From Spiroplasma ixodetis Y32 (GTDB taxonomy: Bacteria; Bacillota_I; Bacilli_A; Mycoplasmatales; VBWQ01): a stretch of 64,000 bases of DNA. The notes under the pieces are model-generated. The model made no database searches and was not told the DNA's origin. It worked only from the letters and a program-made list of their open reading frames with translations. Position numbers and translations under genes: made by a program. Below are positions 42,617-52,902 of the stretch, one piece after another (the first letter of the stretch is position 1; every line of letters starts with the position of its first letter). Location: the NCBI RefSeq assembly GCF_030316605.1, contig NZ_CP127039.1, forward strand, positions 558,001 to 622,000, in the 5' to 3' direction.

Positions 42617-43050
42617 TGCAATATGACTTAATTATTGGAATTGACCCTGCTGGGATTGGCAGTAATGGAATTGTTATATATTCAAATGAAACTAATAATA
42701 TTATCTTTAATGAAACATTTAAAACAAAAACTATTTTAGAAAGTAAAAAAATGTATAAAGAATATTTTGAATTAATTAAAAAAAATGAGAATAAAAAAAT
42801 ATTAGTTATTGTAGAAAATTTCTTTTTAAATTCAAAACAATTATTAACTAATCCATTAGCAACCCCTAAAATTATTGGTGCATTAATGGTATTAGTAGTA
42901 GATATTATGAATTGAGATTATTTAGAAAGTGAACCAAAAAATAAAAACAAAATAGCAAATTATAAAGGAAATATAAAATTTACAAAACATGAACAAGATG
43001 CATATAAACATATTCAATATTATTTAAGGAATTATAAAAATGAAAGATAA
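42616..43050 (+). CDS. RuvC-like Holliday junction resolvase
   Basis: 144 residues with the RNase H-like fold of RuvC-type nucleases: Asp10 in IGIDPAG, Glu67 in IVENFF and Asp128 in KHEQDAYKHIQYY form the acidic triad. Small phages use such enzymes to resolve branched DNA before packaging. It overlaps the preceding stop and the next start, in a tightly packed early operon. It differs from the host RuvX at 35285. The homologue at 19516 is broken. Confidence 0.8.
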
Positions 43051-43333
43051 AGCAAATTATGTCAAATTAACAGTAAAACTTAGTAATACTATTGAAGCAA
43101 AATATTACGAAAAAGGTAATAAAGAATTATATTATAGTGTTCGAGGTCAGTGAAATGGATTAAACTACGTTACTTTAATTTTTAATAAACCAAAACTTTA
43201 TAGACGCTGTATTTTACTAAATAAAAATGATGAAATTATAGTAACTGGTGAAATCTTTAATACTTTAAACATTCCTAAAAATCGTGCATTTTGTTCAATC
43301 AATGTTAAATGATTTAAAAAATGAAAAGAGTAA
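43040..43333 (+). CDS. OB-fold protein, probable single-strand DNA-binding
   Basis: 97 residues. The pattern VKLTVKLSNTIEAKYYEKG, then LYYSVRGQWNGLNYVTLIF and LNKNDEIIVTGEIFN resembles the strands of an SSB-type OB fold. It starts within the end of the RuvC-like gene, and the two probably act together on phage DNA. It ends with aromatic WFKKWKE. Alternative: a structural or regulatory OB protein. Confidence 0.55.
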
Positions 43334-43336
43334 AAA

Positions 43337-43513
43337 ATGATTAAAAATACACCATTAGAATATATTAATGACAGAATTAATCAACATAAAGAAAATATTA
43401 ATAAATATACAAAAGAAATTGAAAGATTGCAAAATTTTATTAAAGCAAATGAAATTAGGATGACTGAATTAGAAATAATAAAAGATATTTTACAAAAAGG
43501 AGAAAAAATATAA
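43337..43513 (+). CDS. Small coiled-coil phage protein
   Basis: 58 residues, charged and predicted helical throughout (RINQHKENINKYTKEIERLQ). The start follows the previous stop by three bases, and its stop overlaps the next ATG. No family recognised. Confidence 0.6.
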   Translation: MIKNTPLEYINDRINQHKENINKYTKEIERLQNFIKANEIRMTELEIIKDILQKGEKI

Positions 43514-43740
43514 TGAATTTTAATCAAAATCCAAAACAAATGACTGATTTAGTAATGAAAAAAGATATGGAAAAAATATTAGAAAATTTAAAAATTAAAA
43601 TAGGAACTATTGCATTTAATAATATTGATGAAGAATTACACTATATAAATTTAATAATAAATAAAATGTCAGAACATATTTATTCATTAGAACAAGAAAT
43701 AATTAGAAAAAATCAAATAATAAAAGACAAATTGGAATAA
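43513..43740 (+). CDS. Small coiled-coil phage protein
   Basis: 75 residues, with a helical C-terminal half (INKMSEHIYSLEQEIIRKNQ). AAAGGAG is seven bases upstream, inside the previous gene. Together with its neighbour it may form a heteromeric coiled coil. Function unknown. Confidence 0.6.
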   Translation: MNFNQNPKQMTDLVMKKDMEKILENLKIKIGTIAFNNIDEELHYINLIINKMSEHIYSLEQEIIRKNQIIKDKLE

Positions 43741-43743
43741 AAA

Positions 43744-43911
43744 ATGATATGATGAGAAATTTTATTAATAATACCAATATTAATAACATTTATAACACTG
43801 ATAATATTTTTAATATTTATGATTAAAGATTTAAAAACAGATTATAAAGTATTAACAAAATTAAAAGATATTGCCAAAGCAATTGAAAAAGGAAAAATAA
43901 CCAATGATTAA
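43744..43911 (+). CDS. Single-pass membrane protein
   Basis: 55 residues: MIWWEILLIIPILITFITLI and the next few residues form one long membrane segment, followed by a lysine-rich inner tail. The size and topology suit a small holin or membrane anchor, but there is no family match. Its end overlaps the next gene by eight bases. Confidence 0.6.
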
Positions 43912-44179
43912 ATTAATAGATTTATTTGGTCAAGATAAAATAGAAATATTTTCGCCAAATCCCAAAGATTTAACAGACAGTAATGATATAAAAGCATTGA
44001 TTTTATGAAAATATCCTAATGTCATTGCTAAATATTTAATTGTTTCTCAACCACATGCTAATACTGCAATTTTAGTTGGAGATAACTTCAATTATCAAGG
44101 TTGAATAGAAGTATTTATTAAACAAAAAGTAGAAGGAGTAGAAGGAAATGCCAAATGACATAACTGTACAATCAAGTAA
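43904..44179 (+). CDS. Hypothetical phage protein
   Basis: 91 residues, no membrane segment (KIEIFSPNPKDLTDSNDIKA, GDNFNYQGWIEVFIKQK). It overlaps the next gene by 32 bases in another frame. The same overlap is kept in the remnant at 1-157, so both genes are real. Function unknown. Confidence 0.6.
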
Positions 44180-44909
44180 TTACACTTTATTAAAATTAAT
44201 AAGAACTGGGGCAAGCCCATTATTTGGTATGATAGGAACTTCTGCATACTATGGTCAACTTATTGGTAATCCAATATTAGGTAGTATAAATGCTTTATTA
44301 TTTTCCAAAAAATTAGGAATTGATATATGAAATTTAAATCAAATGCCAAATTTAAAAAGTAAACTATTAAATTCAAGTAAAAAAATAGCATTAGGATTAG
44401 GAACAATTGGTTTAGCAAATTATAGTAAATTTACTGAAACAATCAATCCTATCACCCCAACTACAACAACTACAGAAACACCACCATGACCAGCATTAAC
44501 ATTATCAGTAAATAACAATAATGTTAATGAACAATCTTTAATGGACTGAGATACTTATATATCTTTAAATTCATATGGTATTGCAAATTTGGTTGCTGGA
44601 ATTACTGAATTAATACCAAGTAAATTTGAAACTATACGTAAAATAGCCAATATGGCTACTGGCGGTTGTTTGATTAGTAGTGGAGTTGCAATGGGTATTA
44701 ATAATGATTTTAGTAATGCTTATGCAGTTCCAACAATAGTTGCTGGTGCATCTGAAATTATCCATAATTTACTACCTATCGAAACTAATCATAATAGTGA
44801 AGAAATGCAAGAAACAACATTTACTAGTGAGAATGCAAGATTAATTAATGATGTTGTAGATAGAATATCACCAGTATATAGACCAACTACATATTATGAC
44901 AGTTTATAA
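44148..44909 (+). CDS. Phage membrane protein
   Basis: 253 residues with about three to four hydrophobic stretches (PLFGMIGTSAYYGQLIGNPI, KIALGLGTIGLANY, and around IANLVAGITELI and MATGGCLISSGVAMGI), separated by a threonine/proline-rich linker (TPTTTTTETPP). It may be a virion membrane or DNA-ejection protein. The GGAG in AGTAGAAGGAGTAGAAGG precedes the start. The homologue at 1-98 shows conservation of the N-terminus. Confidence 0.6.
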
Positions 44910-44925
44910 AGGAGGTGAGTAATTT

Positions 44926-45051
44926 ATGAATAAAGAAAAATTAATTGAATATTATAATCACGAAATAAAAACGCATAAAGAAAGAATGGAACAATTAAAT
45001 AAAGAAATTTCTTTATTAGTAACATTATCAATCAATGATTGAAAGAATTAA
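44926..45051 (+). CDS. Small phage protein
   Basis: 41 residues starting MNKEKLIEYYNHEIKTHKER, helical and charged, with a perfect AAAGGAGGTGA ribosome site, the strongest in the operon. The high translation potential suggests an abundant product. Function unknown. Confidence 0.55.
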
Positions 45052-45107
45052 TGGTGGTCAATTTGACGAATAATTAAAAAATAAATAATTGAAAGGAAGA
45101 TATTTAA

Positions 45108-45296
45108 ATGAAAGAATTATTGCATGAATTAATAATTATCGGAACAAGTGTAGGAACATTAATTTGTAGAGAGTTAATTGTTTGATTTAAACGATTTATT
45201 ACAACTCCAAAACACGTTCGAGCAAATAATAAAGTAATAAAACATCAAAAAAAATTAGCAAAATTAAATGAAAAAATTAATAAAGAAAGTAAATAA
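45108..45296 (+). CDS. Small membrane-anchored phage protein
   Basis: 62 residues: an N-terminal hydrophobic helix (ELIIIGTSVGTLICRELIVW) then a strongly basic tail. GAAAGGAAG precedes ATG. A holin-like or scaffolding-anchor role is possible, not shown. Confidence 0.55.
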
Positions 45297-45312
45297 TAAA
45301 GGTGTGATGTAA

Positions 45313-45690
45313 ATGTTAGAAAATGAAACTAATGTTCAAGAAACAACGGAACCTTTAACTGAGAATAATAATTTACAACAAGAGCAAGAAACTAAGATTG
45401 TTGAATTAGAAAATAAGTTAAATAAACTTAATCAAGAAATTAAAGAAAAAGAAATAATTAATATATTTAAAAAATATCAAGTTAAAAGTGAATTTTATGA
45501 TTATTTAAAGTTTAAAACTAGTAATATAGAAAATTCAAAAATAGAAGACACTATTAAAAAAATGATTAAAGAACAACCACTATTTAAAGAACCAATTAAT
45601 ACAGGTGGTAAACCAGAAACAATATTAACAAATCAACCGAATTCAATAAAAAGTAGTTTATTGGATTATAAAAAGAAAAATAATTTATAA
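45313..45690 (+). CDS. Probable capsid scaffolding protein
   Basis: 125 residues: acidic N-terminus, a long coiled coil (KIVELENKLNKLNQEIKEKE), then a small C-terminal basic region. This order, and its position directly before the capsid-like gene, match phage scaffolding proteins that help capsid assembly. There is no sequence signature beyond this. Confidence 0.6.
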   Translation: MLENETNVQETTEPLTENNNLQQEQETKIVELENKLNKLNQEIKEKEIINIFKKYQVKSEFYDYLKFKTSNIENSKIEDTIKKMIKEQPLFKEPINTGGKPETILTNQPNSIKSSLLDYKKKNNL

Positions 45691-46755
45691 CAGAAAGGAA
45701 AAATAAAAATGGCAATTAATATTCAAACAAACTTAAACAATACAGAAAAACTAGTTGAAGCACCAGAATTTATTGAGTTTTTCAAACAATCAAATAGTCC
45801 ATGAGCAAACTTTTTTCCAATTGAAATAGTTAATTCTACTAAAATTGAATTTATTATTAAAGTTCCAAAAGACCCATCAATTAAAGTTATTGCATGAAAT
45901 GATAAAAGTCAAAGAATAGATGTAACTTATGCACAAACTGATACTATTCCGAAAATAATTGAAAAATTATATGTTGCAGGTGAAACTATTGCAGCAGTTG
46001 ATTTAAATGCTGAAAATGGCCAAAATTTACTAGAAAGTATGCAATATGAAGTTGCTAATGATTTATCAGATAAATTAGCAACTGATGATATACAAGTAAT
46101 TAGTGATAATGCAACTAAAGTAATAATTAGCGACACATCACCAACAGGACATATACAAGCAATGTTATCTGCTTGAAATACTTTATTTCAATTAAGAAAT
46201 AGTGCAAATTGTCGGTTCTTTATTACAAATAATCTTTATGATACTATTGTTTATTTGGCTAATAATAAAGGTTTAATTACAGATAACCAAATTGCCCAAC
46301 AACTAAGATTAAATGGTAATGATTTATATATAAAAGGTGTATTATGTCAAATCGTTATGGATGATTATATGACATTTACTGATAGTGAAAATAAAAAACA
46401 AATTATACCTTTTATTTTAGCAACACCAAGAGCAATGAAAAGATATATGTTACAACAAACAATTGTATATGTTCAAGAAATTGCTGATGGTAAACTTGGT
46501 AGAGCATATAAAGTTGGTGGTGAAGTACTAGGTCAATCAATTCCTTATATGTCAAAAAAAGAAACAACATCACGTTGAATGCTATGTGGGATTATTACTA
46601 AAACGGATTTAAGTAGTAAACTTACAACTTTAACAACTGATATTACTGCTAATACGAGCAGAAAAAATCAATTACTAGACACAACAATAAAAAATGTAAG
46701 AGAAATTACTGGTTTGAACCCAGCATTAGATTTAGTACATGCAAATATTAAATAT

Positions 46756-47696
46756 CGGACTTCTCCCCACATGTACTTGTGGAGGAAACAATGAAATTGA
46801 ATGAGTTCAACAATGCTTTTCAAACAGAACAGGATTGTTTAAAATATATAGCAAGTTTGAAGAAAAACAAATGTATCATGTGTTCTTGAACAAGTTTGAA
46901 TACTTCTAATCTAAGAAGAATAAGATGTTTGAAATGTCATCAAACATTTAGTATTCTTCATGGCACCATTTTTTACAAGTCACAAACACCTTTGAGATTT
47001 TGATTTTATCTCATCTTTAGATGAATAAACACCAAACATGGAATTACATCAACTGATGTTGCAAAAGAATTGGGTGTGACTTTGAAAACTGCTTGAAGAA
47101 TGGGTCATGAAATCAGAAATCGTATTGCCAAACAAGAACATCAATTTATTGTTGAGGGCATAGTGCAAATGGATGGAATGTATCTTTCACATATGGGTTT
47201 TAAAAAACAAGGAAGATCTTTGATAAATAAAACATTAATTGTTGGGATTTATGAAAAAACAACCAATAATTTAATTGTGAAAGTAATCAAAAACGCAAAA
47301 AGTAAAAATCTTTTGCAGTTTGCAAGAAACCATATTTCTTCAAAGTGTGATGTACATACTGATTCTTGAAAAGGATATCGTGATTTCAAATCACTTTTCC
47401 CTAATCACAAAACAGTTAACCATCAAGATGGTTATGTTTCAAAAATTGGCGTAAATACCAATCAAATTGAATCAGTATGAAAACATATACGAAGAACATT
47501 TAAAACACATATCAAAGTTGCAAAACATCATGTTCATTTATATGCCAAAGAAGCTGCATATAAATTCAACAAGATACCTACTTTTGAAACTGTAATGCTA
47601 TGTTTCATTTAAAAATGTGGGGAGAAGTCCGTAGATAGGCTTTTCTCAACATTTATGTGATAAAATTTAAAAATAGTACATAAAGGGAGAAAAGCC
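46756..47696 (+). mobile_element. IS1595-type element, complete (copy 7)
   Basis: 941 bp, rightward, target duplication TTAAATAT on both sides, within the capsid-like gene. Confidence 0.93.
46791..47612 (+). CDS. IS1595-family transposase
   Basis: Complete 273-codon frame of the DGMYL variant. It reads in the same direction as the interrupted capsid-like gene and could be transcribed from the phage late promoter. Confidence 0.9.
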
Positions 47697-47860
47697 TTAA
47701 ATATTTTAGTGATGCACAAGGCAAAACTGATGTAAGTAATCAAAATCAAAAAGTAGGAGATTTATATGTAATTATTACTGCAGATATTAATGATGCTAAT
47801 TATCAAGGTTCAACAAATCCTATAAAAATAACTCTTAAATAGATAATAAGGATATTAATC

Positions 47861-49558
47861 ATGCCTATTGGTACAGCAAATACAGCAACACTTTTACAAA
47901 TAAATAAACCAAAACATACTAGAACTAGCCAACAACAAGAACATAAAAGTTTATGATGAGAAATTTTAGAAATGATTGGTGTACAAGTTATAGCAGTAGC
48001 ACTTGCTCCTTTTACTGGTGGTTTAAGTGAAGATTTAGCACTTGGATTAGGTGCAAATGATTTAATTGCTAGTATTAGTGCGACTGGTGTTGAATTTGCA
48101 ACTGATTTTACTATTAATGAATTTTATGATTATTTAAAAGGAAATGTAACGTCATTAAATACTTTCTTTAATTTATTACCAGTATTTGCAGGACTTAATA
48201 GAATTAATCGTGGTTATCGTACTACAAAATTCATTAAATTAGCACAAAAAACTAAAACTTTAGAACAAATTGGTGTTAAAGAAGTTAAAAATTTACAAGA
48301 AATAATTAATCAAGTAACTGGAAAAGAGTTTTTGACAGATAAGATTATTGGTAATAAACGTTATTTATTTAATTATAGTTCTGCTCCTAATCGTGAAACA
48401 ATAATTCAAAATTTAGGTTTTGTTGCAGAAAGACAATTTAAAAATAATTTTCAAAAATTAGAAGAACAAGAGTTAAAAGATTATTTATTATTACAAAATA
48501 CATTGATAAAATTAAGTCCACAATTAACTCCAAAATTTAAAATCAAAGATATTGAAAAAGCAAATAACTTTTTAAAAAAATATAATAGTGATTTAAAAGA
48601 AGTATTAAAAATGAATCAACACGATTGATTAAATTTAGTTCATACAATATATGCAAATAATAGATATGGTAAATCTTTAATTTTAGATTTACAAAAAATT
48701 CGTGCTAATGCTATTAAATTTAATTTTAAAAATAGTTCTATTCATAAATTAGTATTGAAAACAAATCAAATTTTTAAATATTTTGATATTAGATTTTATT
48801 TAAAAAAGAGTTTTAATAAATTTTGAAAAGATACACCATATTTTGAAAAATTACGAGAAAGTATATATAAATTACAAGAAAAATTTGAACAATTAGAAAA
48901 AAAATCAATCGAAAAAATTAATAAATTAAAAGAAAAAGTAACTGATTTATTTAGTAGTGCTGAGAAAAAAGCAATTAGACATGCACAATTAATTCCATTA
49001 AATTCTCCGGTATTTATTGGTTGTAAAATTCAACCTTTGTCACTAGATAAATGTGCGATTAGTATTTATCATCGTAATCCTAAATATAAACCAATTGTAG
49101 TAGTTGATAGTATTATTAAAGCAGAAACTTTTGTTACTCAAATTCATCCATTTCATTGATATAGATGGTATAGTGGCTGATACATTGGTTATGGAGTAAC
49201 TCATAATAAATGATTAAAATCAATAGCATTTGCTCCACCAGTTGTTCAACAAGTTATTAGAGATAGTTTTAAAGTATATAGAGAAATATTTAGAACTATT
49301 AGAACGTATCATAAAGTAGTAAATGTTATTAGTAATCCTATTGAAAATATTAATAAATCATTTAAAAGTGCTGGTTTAAAATTTTCAGTTAATACTTTAT
49401 TTGGTACAGGACTACTACATCATTTAGAAAAATTTGCATATAGTCAAGTTGTAGAAAAAGGTAAAAAGAAATTACAAAAAGAAATTATCCATATATCGCA
49501 TAGAAAAACCAAAACAAAAACTAAGCATTATAAAAAAGCATTTTTTAAGGAATGATAA
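47861..49558 (+). CDS. Large phage protein with N-terminal hydrophobic region
   Basis: 565 residues. Residues about 35-80 are hydrophobic and glycine-rich (MIGVQVIAVALAPFTGGLSE). The middle is a long helical, lysine-rich stretch (KLQEKFEQLEKKSIEKINKL). Near 430 is an aromatic segment (FHWYRWYSGWYIGYGVTHNK). The position between capsid-like and fibre-like genes suggests an internal virion or DNA-ejection protein. No family recognised. It ends on TGA-TAA, where TGA is tryptophan. Confidence 0.6.
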
Positions 49559-49560
49559 AT

Positions 49561-51518
49561 ATGATTAATAAACTTTGAACTGGTGTCAGTTTAGAAAACT
49601 ATAATAAATGATATCCATTAACTGGAAAAATTATAGAAACTCCACAGCAATATATAAAAACATGACCAAATGTTAATGATTGATTTAAAACTTTTGCTAT
49701 TCGTGCTCAAAATGATATTAATGCTTATCTTGATTTTATTTTATCTAAATTTCCTTTTGATAGTTTTAAAGATGAATTAATTAAAGAAACATTAAGAGAT
49801 ATGGTTTATGTAATGGTTGAGCATTGAGTATTTAATCGTACACCAATTGAATTTAATGTTGATGCTACTATTCAATTTAATAATGGTAGTCAATTTAGTG
49901 CCAGTAGTATTCCTACAATTAATGTTTGAGATTTAGCACCAAGTAGAATGAAAATATGAGCAAGATTAACAGAACTAAAACAAATATTTTCAAGTTATAA
50001 TGACGATGAAATTGATGTTGAAAAAATCGACTTAAAAGCATTTTATACTAGAAATCAAGTTGATGAATTAATTGAACAACAAAAAGAATTTACATTATCA
50101 AAACAAATTAAACTATATGATGATGTTGTTAATGATAATGAACATGAAGTTTTTCGTGGTGCTGTAACTAAGTTTGTTAATAAAGGATATGTAGCAACAG
50201 AATATAATAAAGAAACTGAAACTATGATTTTAAATTGACCTAATGAAATTGGTACATTACCACCCGAAGCATTACAAAATAATCCTCAAATTGGTGATTT
50301 TACTCATGCACCAACTTGTGATTTTTCTGCTAAACAACAAAAAAGAATTACTACAAATGAAAACAATATAACAAAATTGAATAATGAACTAATTAAAACT
50401 AATGAAAATATTAATGATATTAAAAATAATTGATTTAATATTGAAACTAGTCCTTTATGAAAGAAAGTTGATAATAAAGATTTATATGCAAATGAATGAT
50501 ATATTATTTATTGAGCATACGAATTTATTGATAGTACCCATGGGTATAATGATGCTAAAAAATTAACAAAAATTAATTTAGGTTACGCTGGTAATCCACC
50601 ACAAAAGATTATAGTAATTGAAAATATTGATGTTGATGTTGATAAAATAACATTATTAATTTTGAATTACAACAATTTATTGTTACTAGCGCTAAACAAA
50701 AGTATAAACCAATAATTTTTGATATATATAAATATACCGGAAAGGGTACACCAACTGAATTTATAGCAGAAGAAAGTACTGAACGTGATTATTATACAAA
50801 AATAGAAACAAATAAATTATTAGATAAAAAACAAGATAAATTAATTGCTGGTGAAAATATTAAAATTGATGAAAATAGTAAAATTAGTGCTACTGGTGGT
50901 AGTGGTGAATCATTATGAGAAGTAGACCCTAATTCACCTAATATTATTCAACCGAAAGAAAAAAGAATTATTACTTCAAATAATACTAGAATTGTTGATA
51001 TAGCAGACCCAACACAACCACAAGATGGAGTTAATTTACGAACTTTAGATAAAAAATTAGAAGATAAAATGGATAAAGACCAATTTCAATATGCTTTTTC
51101 TATCAATACTATTGGTACTGAAATTCCTAATTTAGAAACTACTAATAAAACTGTTGCTGGTGCTATTAATGAAATAAAAGATAAACAATTAAGCAGTTCA
51201 AGTTGAAAAGATGTAGCATTTTCACAAGATAGAGAAACAATTATTTATGAATTAAAAACCAATACACATTATAGAATATTTTATGATGTTAATAATAAAA
51301 GAAGTACTGGTTTAATTGGTAAATATCCTTGTTTAATAAGTGAATTTTATTGAATTTATACTGATGGAAGTAGTTTTAATGATTTATGAATTAATTTACC
51401 ACATTGAAAGGATACAAATCTTTCACATTTAGTAATAGTAATTAATCAACATAAAATATCATGAAAAAATAATTCAAATGATGGTAATTTTTGAAAATTA
51501 CAAGAATTGCAGGAATAA
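49561..51518 (+). pseudogene. Probable tail fibre/receptor-binding protein gene with one frameshift
   Basis: The first frame (49561-50715) encodes 384 residues. The second frame continues from about 50649 to 51518 without a start of its own and completes a protein of about 650 residues. The C-terminal part has features of phage fibres: TTNKTVAGAINEIKDK, a glycine/serine stretch (ATGGSGES), and an aromatic, threonine-rich end. One base is lost or gained near 50645. No slippery motif is convincing, so it is read as a mutation or sequencing error rather than programmed frameshifting. Confidence 0.6.
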
Positions 51519-51522
51519 TATT

Positions 51523-51645
51523 ATGTTTTTTAAAATAATAAAAATTATTTTAGGTTTAATAGGAGTTTTATTATCTTCTGCAGTTGCTGGTTTAATTATA
51601 TTTATTATTGTAAAAATTTTATTAAAAATTAATCAAATATTTTAA
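51523..51645 (+). CDS. Tiny membrane protein, holin-like
   Basis: 40 residues, nearly all one hydrophobic helix (IILGLIGVLLSSAVAGLIIF). The start lies five bases after the previous stop. Small phage membrane proteins near fibre and portal genes often act in lysis, but Spiroplasma has no wall, so a release role would differ. Unproven. Confidence 0.5.
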   Translation: MFFKIIKIILGLIGVLLSSAVAGLIIFIIVKILLKINQIF

Positions 51646-51663
51646 AAAAAGGTGGTGAATATT

Positions 51664-52902
51664 ATGTTAGGTAGGTTTTTAAGAAAAGATAAAGGTATTA
51701 ATAATCAAGAAAAACCTAAATTAACTTTTTTAAAAGATAAGAGTACACATGCTTCTATTTTAAGTTATTTTGGCTTTAATGATTTTAACCATGAAACTTA
51801 TTTTACTGATTTTGTTGCAGAAAATAATGCTAATTTATATAATGCTCCATTAGAAATTAATAATGAAACTATTAAACAGTATTTAATTAAACAAGAGTTT
51901 TACAGAAAAAATTGAAATTCGATTTTTAAATTAAGTAAGTTAGGAATTAGTGGTTATTTAATTTTTATTGCTAATGATGATTTATATTTTCAAGTAGTTG
52001 ATATACAACAAAGAGTTTATGATATCACTGGTAAATTAATTCAATGCACTATTTTTTATGATAGTTATGAACAAAATGCACAAATGGTAAGATTATTTGA
52101 AATTTATAAACTAAATAATCAACAAGTAACTATTAATCGTGCAATTTATAGTATTAGTGATAATAAAAAACAATTTCCATTAGATTTCAGAACATATAGT
52201 AATAATCCTAATTTAGAACAAAAACAAACATTAAATATTAATTATATACCAATAGCAATTATGAGAAATAAAGCAAATGAATTAGCAGATTGTAATAAAG
52301 TAATGGATAAAATTAAAGCATTAGATGTTATTTATGAACAAATTGTTTTAGATACTATTTTAAACTCACCCAAGTTTATTTTTAACTCAACTTATGGTAA
52401 TGTCAAAGATTTATTAGAAGATGCCGTAAGAATATTAGTTACTAAAAATTATATTTTTAAAAGTGGTGGAGATAATAACGAACAGAATGAAAATATCAAT
52501 ATGACTAGTAGTAATTTTAAAGGTAAAAATTTAACTGATATATACGATTGAAATGTTAATGAAATATTTAAACGTTGTGGAATACATATTCCAAGTCAAA
52601 AGAAATCTGCACAACAATCAGTTCCTGAAAGTACAGCAGTAAATATTTCAACTATCAATTATATTGAACAAAAATTATGACAATTTAATATTGATATTCT
52701 TAAATTTATTCAAATATTAGTACGTTTAGATAAAGACTTATTAAATAGTAAAACATTTAATATTAATGATGAACAAGAAATTAATAATTTAATAGTTAAA
52801 TTAAAATTATTTAATCCCGAAAATAACCAATTAATAGGAGAGAACAATGGAAAACAACAACAAACCACAAACGAAGTTTCCACAGAAACAAACCCAACTT
52901 AA
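51664..52902 (+). CDS. Probable portal (head-tail connector) protein
   Basis: 412 residues. ATG at 51664 is chosen because AAAGGTGG lies at proper distance; a GTG twelve bases earlier overlaps that site. Central helices (MRNKANELADCNKVMDKIKA, TYGNVKDLLEDAVRILVTKN) and an asparagine/glutamine-rich C-terminal tail fit small connector proteins of short-tailed phages. The assignment rests on size, helical pattern and position before another late structural gene. The end overlaps the next gene by 56 bases. Confidence 0.45.

Larger units (their letters stand above)
45709..47842 (+). pseudogene. Probable major capsid protein gene, split by IS1595
   Basis: With the IS and one target repeat removed, the frame encodes 394 residues. 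The N-terminal 300 (LVEAPEFIEFFKQSNSPWAN, AYKVGGEVLGQSIPYMSKK) look like an HK97-type major capsid protein, judged by size, composition and position after a scaffold-like gene. The last 90 residues form an Ig-like domain that matches the lipoprotein at 386-1435. The IS lies after IKY, at the middle of that domain. The interrupted gene still encodes 361 residues, with the capsid core complete, so assembly might continue without the full outer domain. AAAGGAAAAAT precedes the start. Confidence 0.65.

Noticed and set aside
45927..46136. 69-codon frame antisense to the capsid-like gene
   Set aside because: Shadow of the real coding frame, without a ribosome site.
50640..50720. Programmed -1 frameshift in the fibre-like gene
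   Set aside because: No slippery heptamer in the right frame and no obvious downstream stem. A simple indel is more likely.
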